A stretch of DNA of 64,000 bases. Origin: Bacteroidota bacterium. GTDB taxonomy: Bacteria; Bacteroidota; Bacteroidia; Bacteroidales; VadinHA17. The stretch spans positions 1 through 64,000 of the forward strand of contig JADFQJ010000001.1 of NCBI GenBank assembly GCA_022561875.1, in the 5' to 3' direction. A model generated the notes under the pieces. That model was given only the letters and a program-made list of their open reading frames with translations. It had not been told where the DNA came from and made no database searches. Positions 28,574 to 37,385 of this stretch are shown one piece after another (the stretch's first letter is position 1; each line of letters starts with the position of its first letter). The position numbers and the translations under genes are program-made.

Positions 28574-29575
28574 ATGACCTACAATCAAATCATTCAGGAT
28601 CTGGGAAAAAAGAATTTTAAACCTGTCTATTTCCTTCATGGTGAAGAACCTTACTACATTGACAAGATAACGAATTATATAATTGACAATGTCCTCTCAG
28701 AAGCTGAAAAATCATTCAATCAAACGATTTTTTATGGTCACAACACAAATGTTACGGCAGTAATAAATGCAGCTAAAAGATTCCCTATGATGGCAAATAA
28801 CCAGGTTGTTGTTTTGAAGGAAGCCCAATACCTGGATGATCTTGAGGATTTAATTCATTACGTAAAAAATCCTCTGAAATCAACACTGCTTGTCATTGCA
28901 TATAAATACAAGAAACTTGATAAGAGGAAAAAGTTACATAACATCCTGAAGGAGAACGCCCTGATATTTGAATCTAACAAACTATATGATAGCAAGATAC
29001 CCGATTGGATAATCAGTTTTTTGAAGGGAGTTGATTATGAGATCACACCGGCAGCTTCATTATTGTTAACTGAATATCTGGGATCTGACCTCAGTAAGAT
29101 CGTTAATGAACTGGAAAAATTAATTATTGCGTTACCAACAGAAATCAGGAAAATCGATCCTGAAACGATTGAAAAGAATATCGGGATCAGTAAAGATTTT
29201 AACAATTTTGAACTAACCAATGCTTTATCCGGGAAAGATATCCTGAAAGCAAATCGTATTGTCAATTATTTTGATAAAAACCCGCGAAAAAATCCAATTA
29301 CACTTACTATTTCATCCCTTTATTATTTTTTCAGCAGGGTCCTTGCCTATCAGTTTATGAAAAACAAGTCGCCCGCGATAGTAGCCTCCGAACTAAAAAT
29401 TCATCCTTTCTTCTTAAGTGAATATAAGAAAGCTGCCAGCCGTTACAGTTCACAGAAAATTGTTGAAATAATTTCTTTGCTAAGAAAATATGATCTGAAA
29501 TCAAAGGGTTGGGGCAATACGGGCGCTGATCCCGGAAGTTTGTTAAAAGAATTGATCTATAAAATATTGCACTAA
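28574..29575 (+). CDS. holA: DNA polymerase III subunit delta
   Basis: A 333-residue clamp-loader subunit that opens the sliding clamp. PVYFLHGEEPYYIDKITNYI is the standard delta N-terminus, followed by a VVVLKEAQYLDDLE block and the KIPDWIISFLKG region at the domain I/II boundary, with domain III helices at the C-terminus (LKIHPFFLSEYKKAASRYSS). Length is normal. As expected for delta, there is no functional Walker A motif. It is followed by a long TTGAGTAG-type repeat tract. Confidence 0.93.
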   Translation: MTYNQIIQDLGKKNFKPVYFLHGEEPYYIDKITNYIIDNVLSEAEKSFNQTIFYGHNTNVTAVINAAKRFPMMANNQVVVLKEAQYLDDLEDLIHYVKNPLKSTLLVIAYKYKKLDKRKKLHNILKENALIFESNKLYDSKIPDWIISFLKGVDYEITPAASLLLTEYLGSDLSKIVNELEKLIIALPTEIRKIDPETIEKNIGISKDFNNFELTNALSGKDILKANRIVNYFDKNPRKNPITLTISSLYYFFSRVLAYQFMKNKSPAIVASELKIHPFFLSEYKKAASRYSSQKIVEIISLLRKYDLKSKGWGNTGADPGSLLKELIYKILH

Positions 29576-29604
29576 TATTGTGTGTTTATATGCTGAATTG
29601 ATTG

Positions 29605-29756
29605 GGTTGGTTGAGTGGTTGAGTGGTTGAGTGGTTGAGTGGTTGAGTAGTTGAGTAGTTGAGTTGGTTGAGTAGTTGAGTAGTTGAGTAGTTGAGTAGT
29701 TGAGTTGGTTGAGTAGTTGAGTTGGTTGAGTAGTTGAGTAGTTGAGTAGGTTGAGT
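29605..29756 (+). repeat. TTGAGTGG/TTGAGTAG tandem repeat tract
   Basis: About 150 bp made of near-perfect 8-bp units GTTGAGTG/GTTGAGTA, with variants GTTGAGTTG and GTTGAGTAGG. It fills most of the 287-bp gap between holA and the rhomboid gene. Shorter tracts of the same unit are at 30487-30538 and 35312-35350, and on the other strand at 8003-8035, 45404-45440, 46294-46330 and 50571-50598. Confidence 0.85.
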
Positions 29757-29783
29757 TTAGTTGATTTGAGTTAATTTACTTAA

Positions 29784-29830
29784 CATTTTAGTCATTTTAA
29801 ACTTTAGGCATTTTGAATTTCTCTTAAAAA
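29784..29830 (+). repeat. Gene-start-associated repeat (TTTAGTCATTTTAAACTTTA type)
   Basis: Sequence ATTTTAGTCATTTTAAAC, then TTTAGGCATTTTGAATTTCT and CTTAAAAA. Related copies are at 13560-13592, 30561-30600, 32051-32089, 35428-35470, 52045-52080 and, reversed before the minus-strand hldD gene, 62015-62068. Each lies 0-60 bp upstream of a start codon in the same direction as the gene. Confidence 0.7.
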
Positions 29831-29862
29831 GAAACTGATTAATATCATAACGTTAAATCCCC

Positions 29863-30474
29863 ATGACAATAGTATTAATAATTATCACTTCCGTCATTTC
29901 GATCATCTCTTTCGGTCGTCCTGGTTTTATGTTAAAAATGCAATTTAACCCTTACCAGGTATACCACAGAAAAGAATATTACCGTCTTTTCTCACATGCT
30001 TTCTTACATGCTGACTGGATGCATCTTATCATAAATATGATCGTTTTATTTTCATTTGGCACTACTGTTGAACAATATTTTAAGCAACTATCAATGGCGG
30101 GATTGGTTAAAAATCCCGAGATCAGTTTCTTGATCCTATATGCCGGAGGTATCCTGTTTTCCACAACTACAACACTTTTTAAACACAAAGAAGATATCTG
30201 GTATAATTCCATAGGGGCGTCAGGTGCTGTATCTGCTGTAGTTTTCACCAGTATTTTCTTTGCACCCCTCAATAAATTGTTTCTTTACTTTATACCCCTT
30301 CCGGGAATTATTGCCGGTCTCCTGTACCTGGGATACTCACAGTATATGAGCAAAAAAGGTAAAGACAATATTAATCATGACGCCCATTTTCTCGGAGCAA
30401 TTTTTGGTTTTATTTTTCCTGTTTTTATTGACCCGGGATTAATAAAACTTTTTGTTCAGCAATTGGGATTTTAA
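29863..30474 (+). CDS. Rhomboid-family intramembrane serine protease
   Basis: A 203-residue protein with six membrane segments, a minimal rhomboid. The conserved H-x-x-x-N region is HADWMHLIINMIVLFSFGT; the catalytic serine is in GASGAVSAV (family motif GxSG), and the catalytic histidine is in NHDAHFLGAIFG of the last helix. All catalytic elements are present. There is no extra cytoplasmic domain. Substrates of bacterial rhomboids are mostly unknown. It is flanked on both sides by intergenic repeats and looks monocistronic. Confidence 0.9.
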   Translation: MTIVLIIITSVISIISFGRPGFMLKMQFNPYQVYHRKEYYRLFSHAFLHADWMHLIINMIVLFSFGTTVEQYFKQLSMAGLVKNPEISFLILYAGGILFSTTTTLFKHKEDIWYNSIGASGAVSAVVFTSIFFAPLNKLFLYFIPLPGIIAGLLYLGYSQYMSKKGKDNINHDAHFLGAIFGFIFPVFIDPGLIKLFVQQLGF

Positions 30475-30486
30475 TATAAAAGAAAT

Positions 30487-30538
30487 TGTTGAGTAGTTGA
30501 GTTAGTTGAGTAGTTGAGTAGTTGAGTAGGTTGAGTTA
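30487..30538 (+). repeat. Second TTGAGTAG tract
   Basis: GTTGAGTAGTTGAGTTAGTT and further TTGAGTAG units between the rhomboid gene and the GmhB-like gene, in the same orientation as the tract at 29605. Confidence 0.75.
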
Positions 30539-30611
30539 TTTGACATAACTTACTTAGCTAATTTCAAATTTTAGTCATTTTTGTCAACTGATTAGTAACA
30601 AAACATGTATT

Positions 30612-31097
30612 ATGCACAAAGCTGTATTCTTTGACCGTGACGGGGTTCTTATCAATGATGCAGGACATTATTATATCTATGAGACAGATGATATGAGGCT
30701 GAATAATGGAGTTATCGCTGCTCTGAAAACATTCACCGAAATGGGATATTTATTAATAATAATTTCAAACCAGGGGGGAATTGCAAAACAAATATATACC
30801 AAAGAGCATGTTGAAAAGATCCATAATGAGATGAAACGGCAATTTGAATGTGAGGGAATACACATTAAAGAGTTTTACTATTGTCCGCATCATTCAGATG
30901 TTGAAAAATGTCTCTGCAGAAAACCTGAACCTTTACTCATTGAAAAGGCTCTGGCACGTTTCAATATTGACCCAGGCATATCTTATATTATCGGCGATAA
31001 TGAGAGAGACATCGAGGCCGGACAACAAGCCGGATTATCGTGTATCAAAATAAAATCAAATCAAAATTTGCTTGATGTCCTGTCACAGATCAGTTAA
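30612..31097 (+). CDS. gmhB: D-glycero-D-manno-heptose-1,7-bisphosphate 7-phosphatase-like HAD protein
   Basis: A 161-residue HAD-IIIA phosphatase. AVFFDRDGVLINDAGHY holds the nucleophile D8 and acid/base D10; motif II is in LIIISNQGGIAK; a zinc-binding loop CPHHSDVEKCLCRKPEP is diagnostic of the GmhB/HisB-N group; motif IV is YIIGDNERDIEAG. It removes the 7-phosphate on the way to ADP-heptose for LPS core. A second heptose-pathway gene (hldD) is 30 kb away at 61029. HisB-type histidinol phosphatase is a less likely alternative, since no histidine genes are near. Confidence 0.85.
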   Translation: MHKAVFFDRDGVLINDAGHYYIYETDDMRLNNGVIAALKTFTEMGYLLIIISNQGGIAKQIYTKEHVEKIHNEMKRQFECEGIHIKEFYYCPHHSDVEKCLCRKPEPLLIEKALARFNIDPGISYIIGDNERDIEAGQQAGLSCIKIKSNQNLLDVLSQIS

Positions 31098-31144
31098 TAT
31101 ATTTGTTTCCTTCCAGGCATTATTCCACTCTCCCGCCTCTTCCA

Positions 31145-31735
31145 CTAATTCATCCCCGGATTCTCGGGAAAATCCGCCCACATTTTGTATTTCGTGCCCA
31201 ATTTCTGCAATATTTCCTTCCAGATATTCTCATCCGGGTCACGCATTATCACTTCGGGTTCCAGTTCGACAACCAGCCACGAATTCTCAGAAATTTCATT
31301 CTCAAGTTGCTTTGGTTTCCACCCCGAATAGCCAATAAAAAATTTTATTTGCGTTTCATCAAGCTTGCCTGTATTTATCAGAGTTTTAACAGCATTGAAG
31401 TCACCTCCCCAAAAGATATTTTTATATACCTGTACACTTTTAGGAATAATATCACCCATTGTATGCAGATAGTGTATTGTGTTGGTTCCAACCGGTCCTC
31501 CCAGCGAAACTTTAACTTCAGTAACAGGAAAATCCTCAAACACCTCATTAAGAGAGGTATGTACTGGTTTATTCAGAACAAATCCGATTGTGCCTTCTTT
31601 ATTATGCTCGGTAAGAAAAACAATGGAACGTTTGAAATACGTATCTCTGAGGAAAGGTTCAGAGATCAGTATCCTTCCCTGTTTCGGTTGCTTTCCCCCC
31701 GTATCGATGGAAAAAAAATCGTAATCCAACTCCAT
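31145..31735 (-). CDS. YqgE/AlgH family protein
   Basis: A 196-residue protein of the UPF0301/AlgH family. The conserved parts are GRILISEPFLRDTYFKRSIV, GTIGFVLNKPVHTSLNEV, a GGPVGTNTIHYLHTMGD block and FFIGYSGWKPKQLENEI. Length is typical. The family was linked to alginate regulation in Pseudomonas, but its biochemical role is unresolved. Its 3' end lies 48 bp from the convergent gmhB gene. A long plus-strand frame over this gene is a shadow. Confidence 0.9.
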   Translation of the reverse strand: MELDYDFFSIDTGGKQPKQGRILISEPFLRDTYFKRSIVFLTEHNKEGTIGFVLNKPVHTSLNEVFEDFPVTEVKVSLGGPVGTNTIHYLHTMGDIIPKSVQVYKNIFWGGDFNAVKTLINTGKLDETQIKFFIGYSGWKPKQLENEISENSWLVVELEPEVIMRDPDENIWKEILQKLGTKYKMWADFPENPGMN

Positions 31736-32050
31736 AAATTTGGTATCTGTAAGAAAACTAAAAAAGCAAAACTTATTTTATTATCAAAGTTAAGAAAAAT
31801 TCGTTATATTTTACTTCGTTCATGCAAACAATTACACTAAAACGTTTTATTTGCTACAAATAGAGATTATGGCTATTTTTGCATTTTATGTGACATAGAG
31901 CAGAGAGCGGAGAACGGAAATCAAGGAGGAAGTAAGAAAAGGTTGAGAAAACCCGAAACCAGAAACTTGTCCATTGGACTTCTACGGAGAAACGTGAGTT
32001 GTGAAGCGTGAAGTGTTGAAGAAATACTACCAAAATGAAGTGTATTAAGA
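31736..32050. other. Intergenic region with short repeats, no gene seen
   Basis: The gap between yqgE and the Wza-like gene holds GAGCAGAGAGCGGAGAACGG-type purine-rich sequence, a GTGAGTTGTGAAGCGTGAAG module and, at its end, the gene-start-associated repeat. No coding frame or RNA is recognisable. Confidence 0.5.
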
Positions 32051-32089
32051 ATTTTAGTTACTTTAGTCATTTTAAATTTCTCTTAAAAA

Positions 32090-32854
32090 ATGAAAAGGTT
32101 TTTTCAGGTCATTATTGCTTTATCCCTCCTGTTTGGCTCATGTACAAGCCAAAAGCAATTATTATATCTCCAGGATTTAGATACCGGTACTAAAGACAAT
32201 ATTTTTTTCAAACAATCAATCAATTACAAAATACAAACCCAGGATATACTCTATATCAGGATATACAGCATGAATCCTAAGGCGAATGAAATATTTAATT
32301 TAACATCCGGAAGATATCAGCAAAATCTTTTCCAGAATGAAACCAGCCTGTTTATTAACGGGTATAGTGTAACCGATTCAGGTAATGTTGATTTACCCAT
32401 TATCGGAAAGGTAAATGTATTATACAAAACAGTAGAAGAAGCCAAATATGCAATTCAGTCACATGCAGATGAGATCCTTAATAATTCATCTGTTGTTGTA
32501 AAACTGATAAGCTTTAAGTTTTCGGTTCTCGGTGAGGTTCATGCGCCCGGGATGTACAGGAATTATAACAACCAGTTAACTGTTTTAGAAGCGATTGCCA
32601 TGGCAGGAGATATCACTGATTATGGCAACAGGAAAAAAATACTGATTATCAGGCCAATAAAATCAGGAACTGAGACCTTCAGGATAGATCTTACACGCAG
32701 TGAAGTTCTCTCCTCAGAAGGATTTTTCCTGCTTCCCAATGACATCGTTTACGTGGAACCTATCAGTACCAAAACCTTTAGGATCAATACCCCCACATTT
32801 TCTTTATTTCTCTCAACTGTAACCACTTCTTATATTGATTTTGAGTTTTATTAA
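32090..32854 (+). CDS. Wza-like polysaccharide export lipoprotein
   Basis: A 254-residue outer-membrane polysaccharide exporter. The signal peptide ends in a lipobox (LLFGSCTSQ, lipid-modified C18). The Poly_export domain (about 45-140) contains YKIQTQDILYIRIYS and GNVDLPIIGKV; one SLBB-like repeat follows (FSVLGEVHAPGMYRNYNNQL). It is shorter than E. coli Wza, as usual for Bacteroidota. It is 11 bp upstream of the BY-kinase gene, and together they make the export machine for a capsule or exopolysaccharide. The ATG directly abuts a copy of the gene-start-associated repeat. Confidence 0.9.
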   Translation: MKRFFQVIIALSLLFGSCTSQKQLLYLQDLDTGTKDNIFFKQSINYKIQTQDILYIRIYSMNPKANEIFNLTSGRYQQNLFQNETSLFINGYSVTDSGNVDLPIIGKVNVLYKTVEEAKYAIQSHADEILNNSSVVVKLISFKFSVLGEVHAPGMYRNYNNQLTVLEAIAMAGDITDYGNRKKILIIRPIKSGTETFRIDLTRSEVLSSEGFFLLPNDIVYVEPISTKTFRINTPTFSLFLSTVTTSYIDFEFY

Positions 32855-32865
32855 ATAAGCATAGA

Positions 32866-35307
32866 ATGGAATACGGCGCCGATCATATTTACCAGGAAGA
32901 AAATATTGATATTAAGAAATTTCTTTTCAGGATGCTTTCCAACTGGTATTGGTTTGCACTATCTCTATTCCTGACCATTACAAGCGCTTATCTGATAAAC
33001 AGGTATTCTGAACCGGTATATAGTGTTAATTCTACAGTTATTGTCCGGGATTATGAAAAAGGGAGTGGACTCATAGGTGCTGAGCAAATGATCGAGAGTC
33101 TTGATATGTTCAGCAGCCGCAAGAATATTCAGAATGAAATTGGTGTTCTGAAATCATATTCCCTCGCACAAAAAGTTATGAAAGAACTGGATAATTTCAA
33201 GATAACCTATGTGAATGTTGGACGCAGGGGAATTGCAGAATCCAAACTTTACACCCAGTCGCCGATAATTGTAAAACCCGATACATCAGCCACCCAACGA
33301 TACGGATACCCTGTTTACATAAACATCATTTCAGATACCGAATATGAGCTGAAGATTGATGAAGAATTCAATATTAAAAAACGAATGAAATTCGGCGAAC
33401 CCTTTATCAACGAAAATTTTAACTTCATCATAGAGTTAAGGGATAAAAAGAATTTTTTCGTTGAAAACCTGTCATCCGGAAAATACTATTTCATAATCAA
33501 TAGTCTGAATTCACTAACCAACAGGTATAGAAGCAAACTTGGTGTAGGAGTGACTGATAAAGAAAGTTCAATATTGACACTTTCTACCCAGGGATATGTT
33601 GCCCAGCAGGAAGTCGACTATCTAAATAAACTCATGGAGGTATTTATCGGATCTGATTTGGAGGAAAAAAATCTGACAGCTGTTAATACCATTAAATTTA
33701 TTGACGATCTGTTGATGGAAGTTACCGATTCGCTTGCATCGGCTGAATCCAATTTAATGCAATTCAGGCAATCCCATAAGATCCTTGATATTAGCAGAGA
33801 AGGGTCTGCGATTTTTGAACAGCTTGAATCATTTCAACAGGAAAAAACCCGGCTTAACCTCAAGATTAAGTACTATAATTATCTTCGTGATTATGTAGAA
33901 AGTAAGTCGGATTTCAAAGATATCATAGCCCCTTCAGTTATCGGTATAAACGACCCTGTATTGATGTCACTTCTAACACAATTATCCGACCTCTATTCTG
34001 AGAAAACAGAACTGCTTTTTACTGCGAAAGAAAATAACCCGTTAATAGATGTCACGATCCGGAAATTAACAAGTACCAGAAAAGGACTTCTGGAAAATTT
34101 AGGAAACCTGATCCATTCCACTGATATCGCGATGGCTGATGTAGACGAAAGAATAAGTAAAGTCGATATTGAGATAAGGAAATTACCTGCTACTGAGAGA
34201 AAACTCATTGGGATAGAACGGAAATTTAATCTGAATAATGATATTTATACCTATCTGCTGGAGAAAAGGGCAGAAGCGGGAATTGCACAGGCATCGAATA
34301 TTCCTAATAACAAGATACTCGATATAGCCCGCGTTGATAATGCCACAAAAGTCTCTCCCAAGAATTCAATGAACTATATGATCGCATTGGTTATTGGATT
34401 AGCAATTCCTCTGGTTATCATCCTGCTTTTCGATTACTTCAATAACAAGATTATTGACAAGTCTGATATTGAAAACAATACCAATGTTACTATTCTAGGG
34501 ACTATCGGGCATAATTACGGTGAATCTGACCTCCCGGTACTTCAAAATCCAAAGTCATCAATAGCTGAATCATTCAGATCAATCCGAACCAGTATCCAGT
34601 ACCTGTTACCCGAAAAAGAGAGGAATATAATTTCAATTTCATCAGCCATAATCAGTGAAGGAAAAACCTTTGTAGCCGCAAACCTTTCTATCATTATTGC
34701 AATGTCCGGCAAAAAAACCCTGCTCGTGGGATTAGATATGAGAAAACCGAAAATACATAAAGACTTTAATGTAAATAACGATGTGGGCTTGAGCACATAC
34801 CTGATCAGTGAAACAAGTTATAAAGACATTATCCGGTCAACCGATATTGAAAACCTTTACATTGCAACCTCCGGACCCATACCTCCCAACCCTGCGGAAC
34901 TTATCGAAAAGGCATCAATGAAAGAATTCTTTGATAAGGTGAAAAAAGAATTTGATTATGTGATACTGGATACTCCGCCTGTTGCAATTGTTACCGATGC
35001 TATATTGTTAACACAGTATACCGATACTAATATTTTTGTCGTCCGTCAGAAATATTCCTCCAAAAATGTTATTCAATACATCGATGAATTATATAATAAA
35101 AAGAATATTAAGAACCTAAGTCTCCTGGTTAATGATGTTAAGATCCCCAGCTACTATGGATACGGGTACGGTTATTATTTTGGTTACGATTATGGTTATA
35201 GCTACGGGTATGGCTATGGACAAGGATATTACGGTGACGAAGATGAAACACCAAAAAACATATCTGCAAAGATCAGGAGAGTTCTGTTCGGGAAAAGATC
35301 AGGGTGA
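32866..35307 (+). CDS. Wzc-like polysaccharide co-polymerase with BY-kinase domain and Gly-Tyr tail
   Basis: An 813-residue inner-membrane protein. TM1 about 31-47; a Wzz-type periplasmic region with long helices; TM2 about 500-520; a cytoplasmic bacterial tyrosine kinase with Walker A (SEGKTFVAANL, near residue 596), Walker A' (LLVGLDMRKPKIH) and Walker B (VILDTPPVAIVTDA, near 700). The C-terminal autophosphorylation cluster is extreme: about 14 tyrosines within 35 residues, mostly in GY repeats (about 760-797), then acidic residues. It controls chain length and export with the Wza-like partner. No flippase, polymerase, phosphatase or glycosyltransferase genes follow, so the glycan genes must be elsewhere. 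Confidence 0.92.
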   Translation: MEYGADHIYQEENIDIKKFLFRMLSNWYWFALSLFLTITSAYLINRYSEPVYSVNSTVIVRDYEKGSGLIGAEQMIESLDMFSSRKNIQNEIGVLKSYSLAQKVMKELDNFKITYVNVGRRGIAESKLYTQSPIIVKPDTSATQRYGYPVYINIISDTEYELKIDEEFNIKKRMKFGEPFINENFNFIIELRDKKNFFVENLSSGKYYFIINSLNSLTNRYRSKLGVGVTDKESSILTLSTQGYVAQQEVDYLNKLMEVFIGSDLEEKNLTAVNTIKFIDDLLMEVTDSLASAESNLMQFRQSHKILDISREGSAIFEQLESFQQEKTRLNLKIKYYNYLRDYVESKSDFKDIIAPSVIGINDPVLMSLLTQLSDLYSEKTELLFTAKENNPLIDVTIRKLTSTRKGLLENLGNLIHSTDIAMADVDERISKVDIEIRKLPATERKLIGIERKFNLNNDIYTYLLEKRAEAGIAQASNIPNNKILDIARVDNATKVSPKNSMNYMIALVIGLAIPLVIILLFDYFNNKIIDKSDIENNTNVTILGTIGHNYGESDLPVLQNPKSSIAESFRSIRTSIQYLLPEKERNIISISSAIISEGKTFVAANLSIIIAMSGKKTLLVGLDMRKPKIHKDFNVNNDVGLSTYLISETSYKDIIRSTDIENLYIATSGPIPPNPAELIEKASMKEFFDKVKKEFDYVILDTPPVAIVTDAILLTQYTDTNIFVVRQKYSSKNVIQYIDELYNKKNIKNLSLLVNDVKIPSYYGYGYGYYFGYDYGYSYGYGYGQGYYGDEDETPKNISAKIRRVLFGKRSG

Positions 35308-35311
35308 AAAT

Positions 35312-35470
35312 AGTTGAGTGGTTGAGTAGTTGAGTGGGTGAGTGGGTGAGTAGATAAAAAGTTTATTAAGTTATAAAGTTGATGTGTTTAGAAGTTGAGT
35401 AGGTTGCGTGGTTGGCTTACTTACTTAACTTTAGGCATTTTAGTCATTTCAGTCATTTTGAATTTCTCTT
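35312..35470 (+). repeat. Mixed repeat block before the NhaC-type gene
   Basis: TTGAGTGGTTGAGTAGTTGA units (35312-35350), an AAAGTTTATTAAGTTATAAA module, a second short TTGAGTAGG piece, and the gene-start-associated repeat (35428-35470) that runs directly into ATG 35471. The gap is wholly made of such modules. Confidence 0.7.
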
Positions 35471-36955
35471 ATGAGCCATGATATAAAAAAGCCTTCATTA
35501 ATCCAGGCCTTTATTCCCATAGTATTCTTAATCTTTTTTCTTACCCTGAACGTCCTGTTTTTTGGTGATGACACATTATCCGGGGCCAACCAGATGGCGC
35601 TTATCTTTGCATCCGCCATTGCAGCGTTAATTGCCGTCAGGCTGGGACTGAATTGGAAATCTATAAGGAAAAGCATTGTAAAAAGCATCAATTCAGCTAT
35701 GCCATCTATTCTTATCCTGTTCCTGATAGGTTCCCTGGCAGGCACATGGATGATCAGCGGGGTTGTTCCGGCAATGATCTACTATGGCCTGAAAATACTC
35801 AATCCCGGTATTTTTCTGTTTGCCTCCGTTGTAATATGTTCAATAGTCTCACTTGCCACCGGCAGCTCGTGGTCAACTATTGCAACAATCGGTATTGCTC
35901 TTATCGGGATCGGAAGTGCCATGGGGATAAATGAAGGTATTGTGGCGGGTTCTATTATATCCGGTGCTTATTTCGGGGATAAAATGTCACCCATGTCAGA
36001 TACAACCAATCTCGCCCCGGCAATGGCCGGTACTGATCTGTTTACACATATCCGGTATATGGTGCTGACAACCGCTCCCTCAATGCTGATAACTCTTATC
36101 ATTTTCCTGATTATTGGATTTACATACAATTTTGACGCCGTGCAAACTAATATTGGAGAGTTTAGCAGTGTTATTGAAACAAATTTTAATGTTACCCCAT
36201 GGTTATTTCTTGTCCCTGCTTTACTGATCTTTATTATTGTAATGAAAGTTCCTCCTTTGCCATCACTTTTCGCAGGAACCCTTTTAGGCGGAATATTTGC
36301 AATTATTTTTCAGCCGGCAATTATTCAACAGATAACGGATATTCAGGGAAGTTACATGTTAAAATCATACATAGCAGTGATGAAGTCCATGTTCGGACCT
36401 GTTGCGATCATAACCCGGAATGAAGCGGTAAATAATCTTCTTACCACTAACGGGATGGCAGGCATGCTGGATACAATCTGGCTGATTATCGCAGCAATGG
36501 TTTTTGGTGGAGCTATGGAATCAGCCGGTTTGCTAATGAGGATAACCCAGAGTGTGGTAAAATTTGCAAAATCAACAGGTTCACTTGTTGCCTCAACAGT
36601 TGCCACATGCATTTTCTTCAATATTACCGCATCAGATCAGTATATTTCAATCGTTGTACCGGGAAGGATGTATTCCAAAACTTTCAGAGACATGGGTTTA
36701 AAACCCGAATTGCTCAGCCGGACCCTGGAGGACGCAGGTACCGTAACAGCGCCCCTTATTCCCTGGAATACAGGCGGAGCAACACAAGCCAGGGTTCTTG
36801 GAGTACCTACCCTCTCCTATCTTCCTTTTGCATTTTTTAACCTCATCAGTCCTCTCATGAGTATCTTCATGGCTTCTTTCAATATCAAGATCCGCCGACT
36901 GGTAAAAGATGAACCGGACAAAACGCTGAAAGAGGAAGACAGGAAAGATTACTAA
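35471..36955 (+). CDS. NhaC-family Na+/H+ antiporter
   Basis: A 494-residue polytopic membrane protein of the NhaC/ion-transporter superfamily with about 12 hydrophobic segments. Conserved parts include SIVSLATGSSWSTIATIGIA, GAYFGDKMSPMSDTTNLAPA (the signature loop with the ion-binding Asp and Ser) and LEDAGTVTAPLIPWNTGGA. It would exchange Na+ for H+ (malate-lactate type relatives exist, so the substrate is not fully certain). With NQR and the SSS symporter it points to a sodium-based energy economy. Confidence 0.87.
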   Translation: MSHDIKKPSLIQAFIPIVFLIFFLTLNVLFFGDDTLSGANQMALIFASAIAALIAVRLGLNWKSIRKSIVKSINSAMPSILILFLIGSLAGTWMISGVVPAMIYYGLKILNPGIFLFASVVICSIVSLATGSSWSTIATIGIALIGIGSAMGINEGIVAGSIISGAYFGDKMSPMSDTTNLAPAMAGTDLFTHIRYMVLTTAPSMLITLIIFLIIGFTYNFDAVQTNIGEFSSVIETNFNVTPWLFLVPALLIFIIVMKVPPLPSLFAGTLLGGIFAIIFQPAIIQQITDIQGSYMLKSYIAVMKSMFGPVAIITRNEAVNNLLTTNGMAGMLDTIWLIIAAMVFGGAMESAGLLMRITQSVVKFAKSTGSLVASTVATCIFFNITASDQYISIVVPGRMYSKTFRDMGLKPELLSRTLEDAGTVTAPLIPWNTGGATQARVLGVPTLSYLPFAFFNLISPLMSIFMASFNIKIRRLVKDEPDKTLKEEDRKDY

Positions 36956-37140
36956 AGAGTTACGGGTTTCGTGTTACGAGTTACGAGGATGAATACTTTA
37001 GGGGAATGATAAAAAGAGAATAACGAATATCGATTAACGAATGTCGAATTATGAAGTTAAGAATAAAGAGGTGAAATGTAGGCATTGACTGACCAGTAAC
37101 AAGTAACCAGTACCCAGTAACAGCACAAACAAAAAAACGT
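36956..37140. repeat. Intergenic short-repeat mosaic next to the RiPP-like locus
   Basis: Contains GAGTTACGGGTTTCGTGTTA, GTTACGAGTTACGAGG and a GACCAGTAACAAGTAACCAG module related to 43849-43880 and 45262-45300 on the opposite strand. No gene is seen. Confidence 0.55.
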
Positions 37141-37189
37141 AAAGCGATTACAAAAAAAGGAATATTGAAGTTAAAAAACAGGAATTAGC

Positions 37190-37357
37190 CTAACCAAACG
37201 GCTTATCGTCATCAAACGGTGAATCGAAAGAATCACCACTTCCCTTTTTACCACCACGGGGATCAGGGTTAGGAGGGGTGGTAGTCATCATGAAAAGTGA
37301 GATCGAATTATCCAGATCGATCTTTTTTATTTCAGGCTTTTTGTAAATCTTCTTCAT
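37190..37357 (-). CDS. Candidate modified-peptide (RiPP) precursor, 55 aa
   Basis: A 55-residue ORF read from ATG 37357 (an upstream in-frame ATG at 37372 adds five residues). The N-terminal half looks like a leader: MKKIYKKPEIKKIDLDNSIS, with a Y-x-x-P-x-I-x-x-I motif like the one bound by B1/PqqD-type recognition domains in lasso-peptide leaders. The C-terminal half is low in hydrophobics and rich in P, G, D, S (TTTPPNPDPRGGKKG, then SFDSPFDDDKPFG), with an SPF/KPFG ending. It follows five co-directional genes that include a PqqD-like protein, kinase, peptidase and exporter, and has its own consensus promoter. The peptide's function and modification are unknown; similar small Bacteroidota ORFs are usually left as hypothetical. 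Confidence 0.7.
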   Translation of the reverse strand: MKKIYKKPEIKKIDLDNSISLFMMTTTPPNPDPRGGKKGSGDSFDSPFDDDKPFG

Positions 37358-37385
37358 GTTGTAAAAGAGCATACTTTATCACTTT

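Noticed and set aside
29605-29756. CRISPR-like array
   Set aside because: The 8-bp units are back to back with no spacers and no cas genes are present; it is a simple tandem repeat.
31103-31840. A 245-codon plus-strand frame
   Set aside because: It is antisense to the whole yqgE gene, has low-complexity, Lys/Ile-heavy content and no domain; it is a shadow of a well-supported gene.
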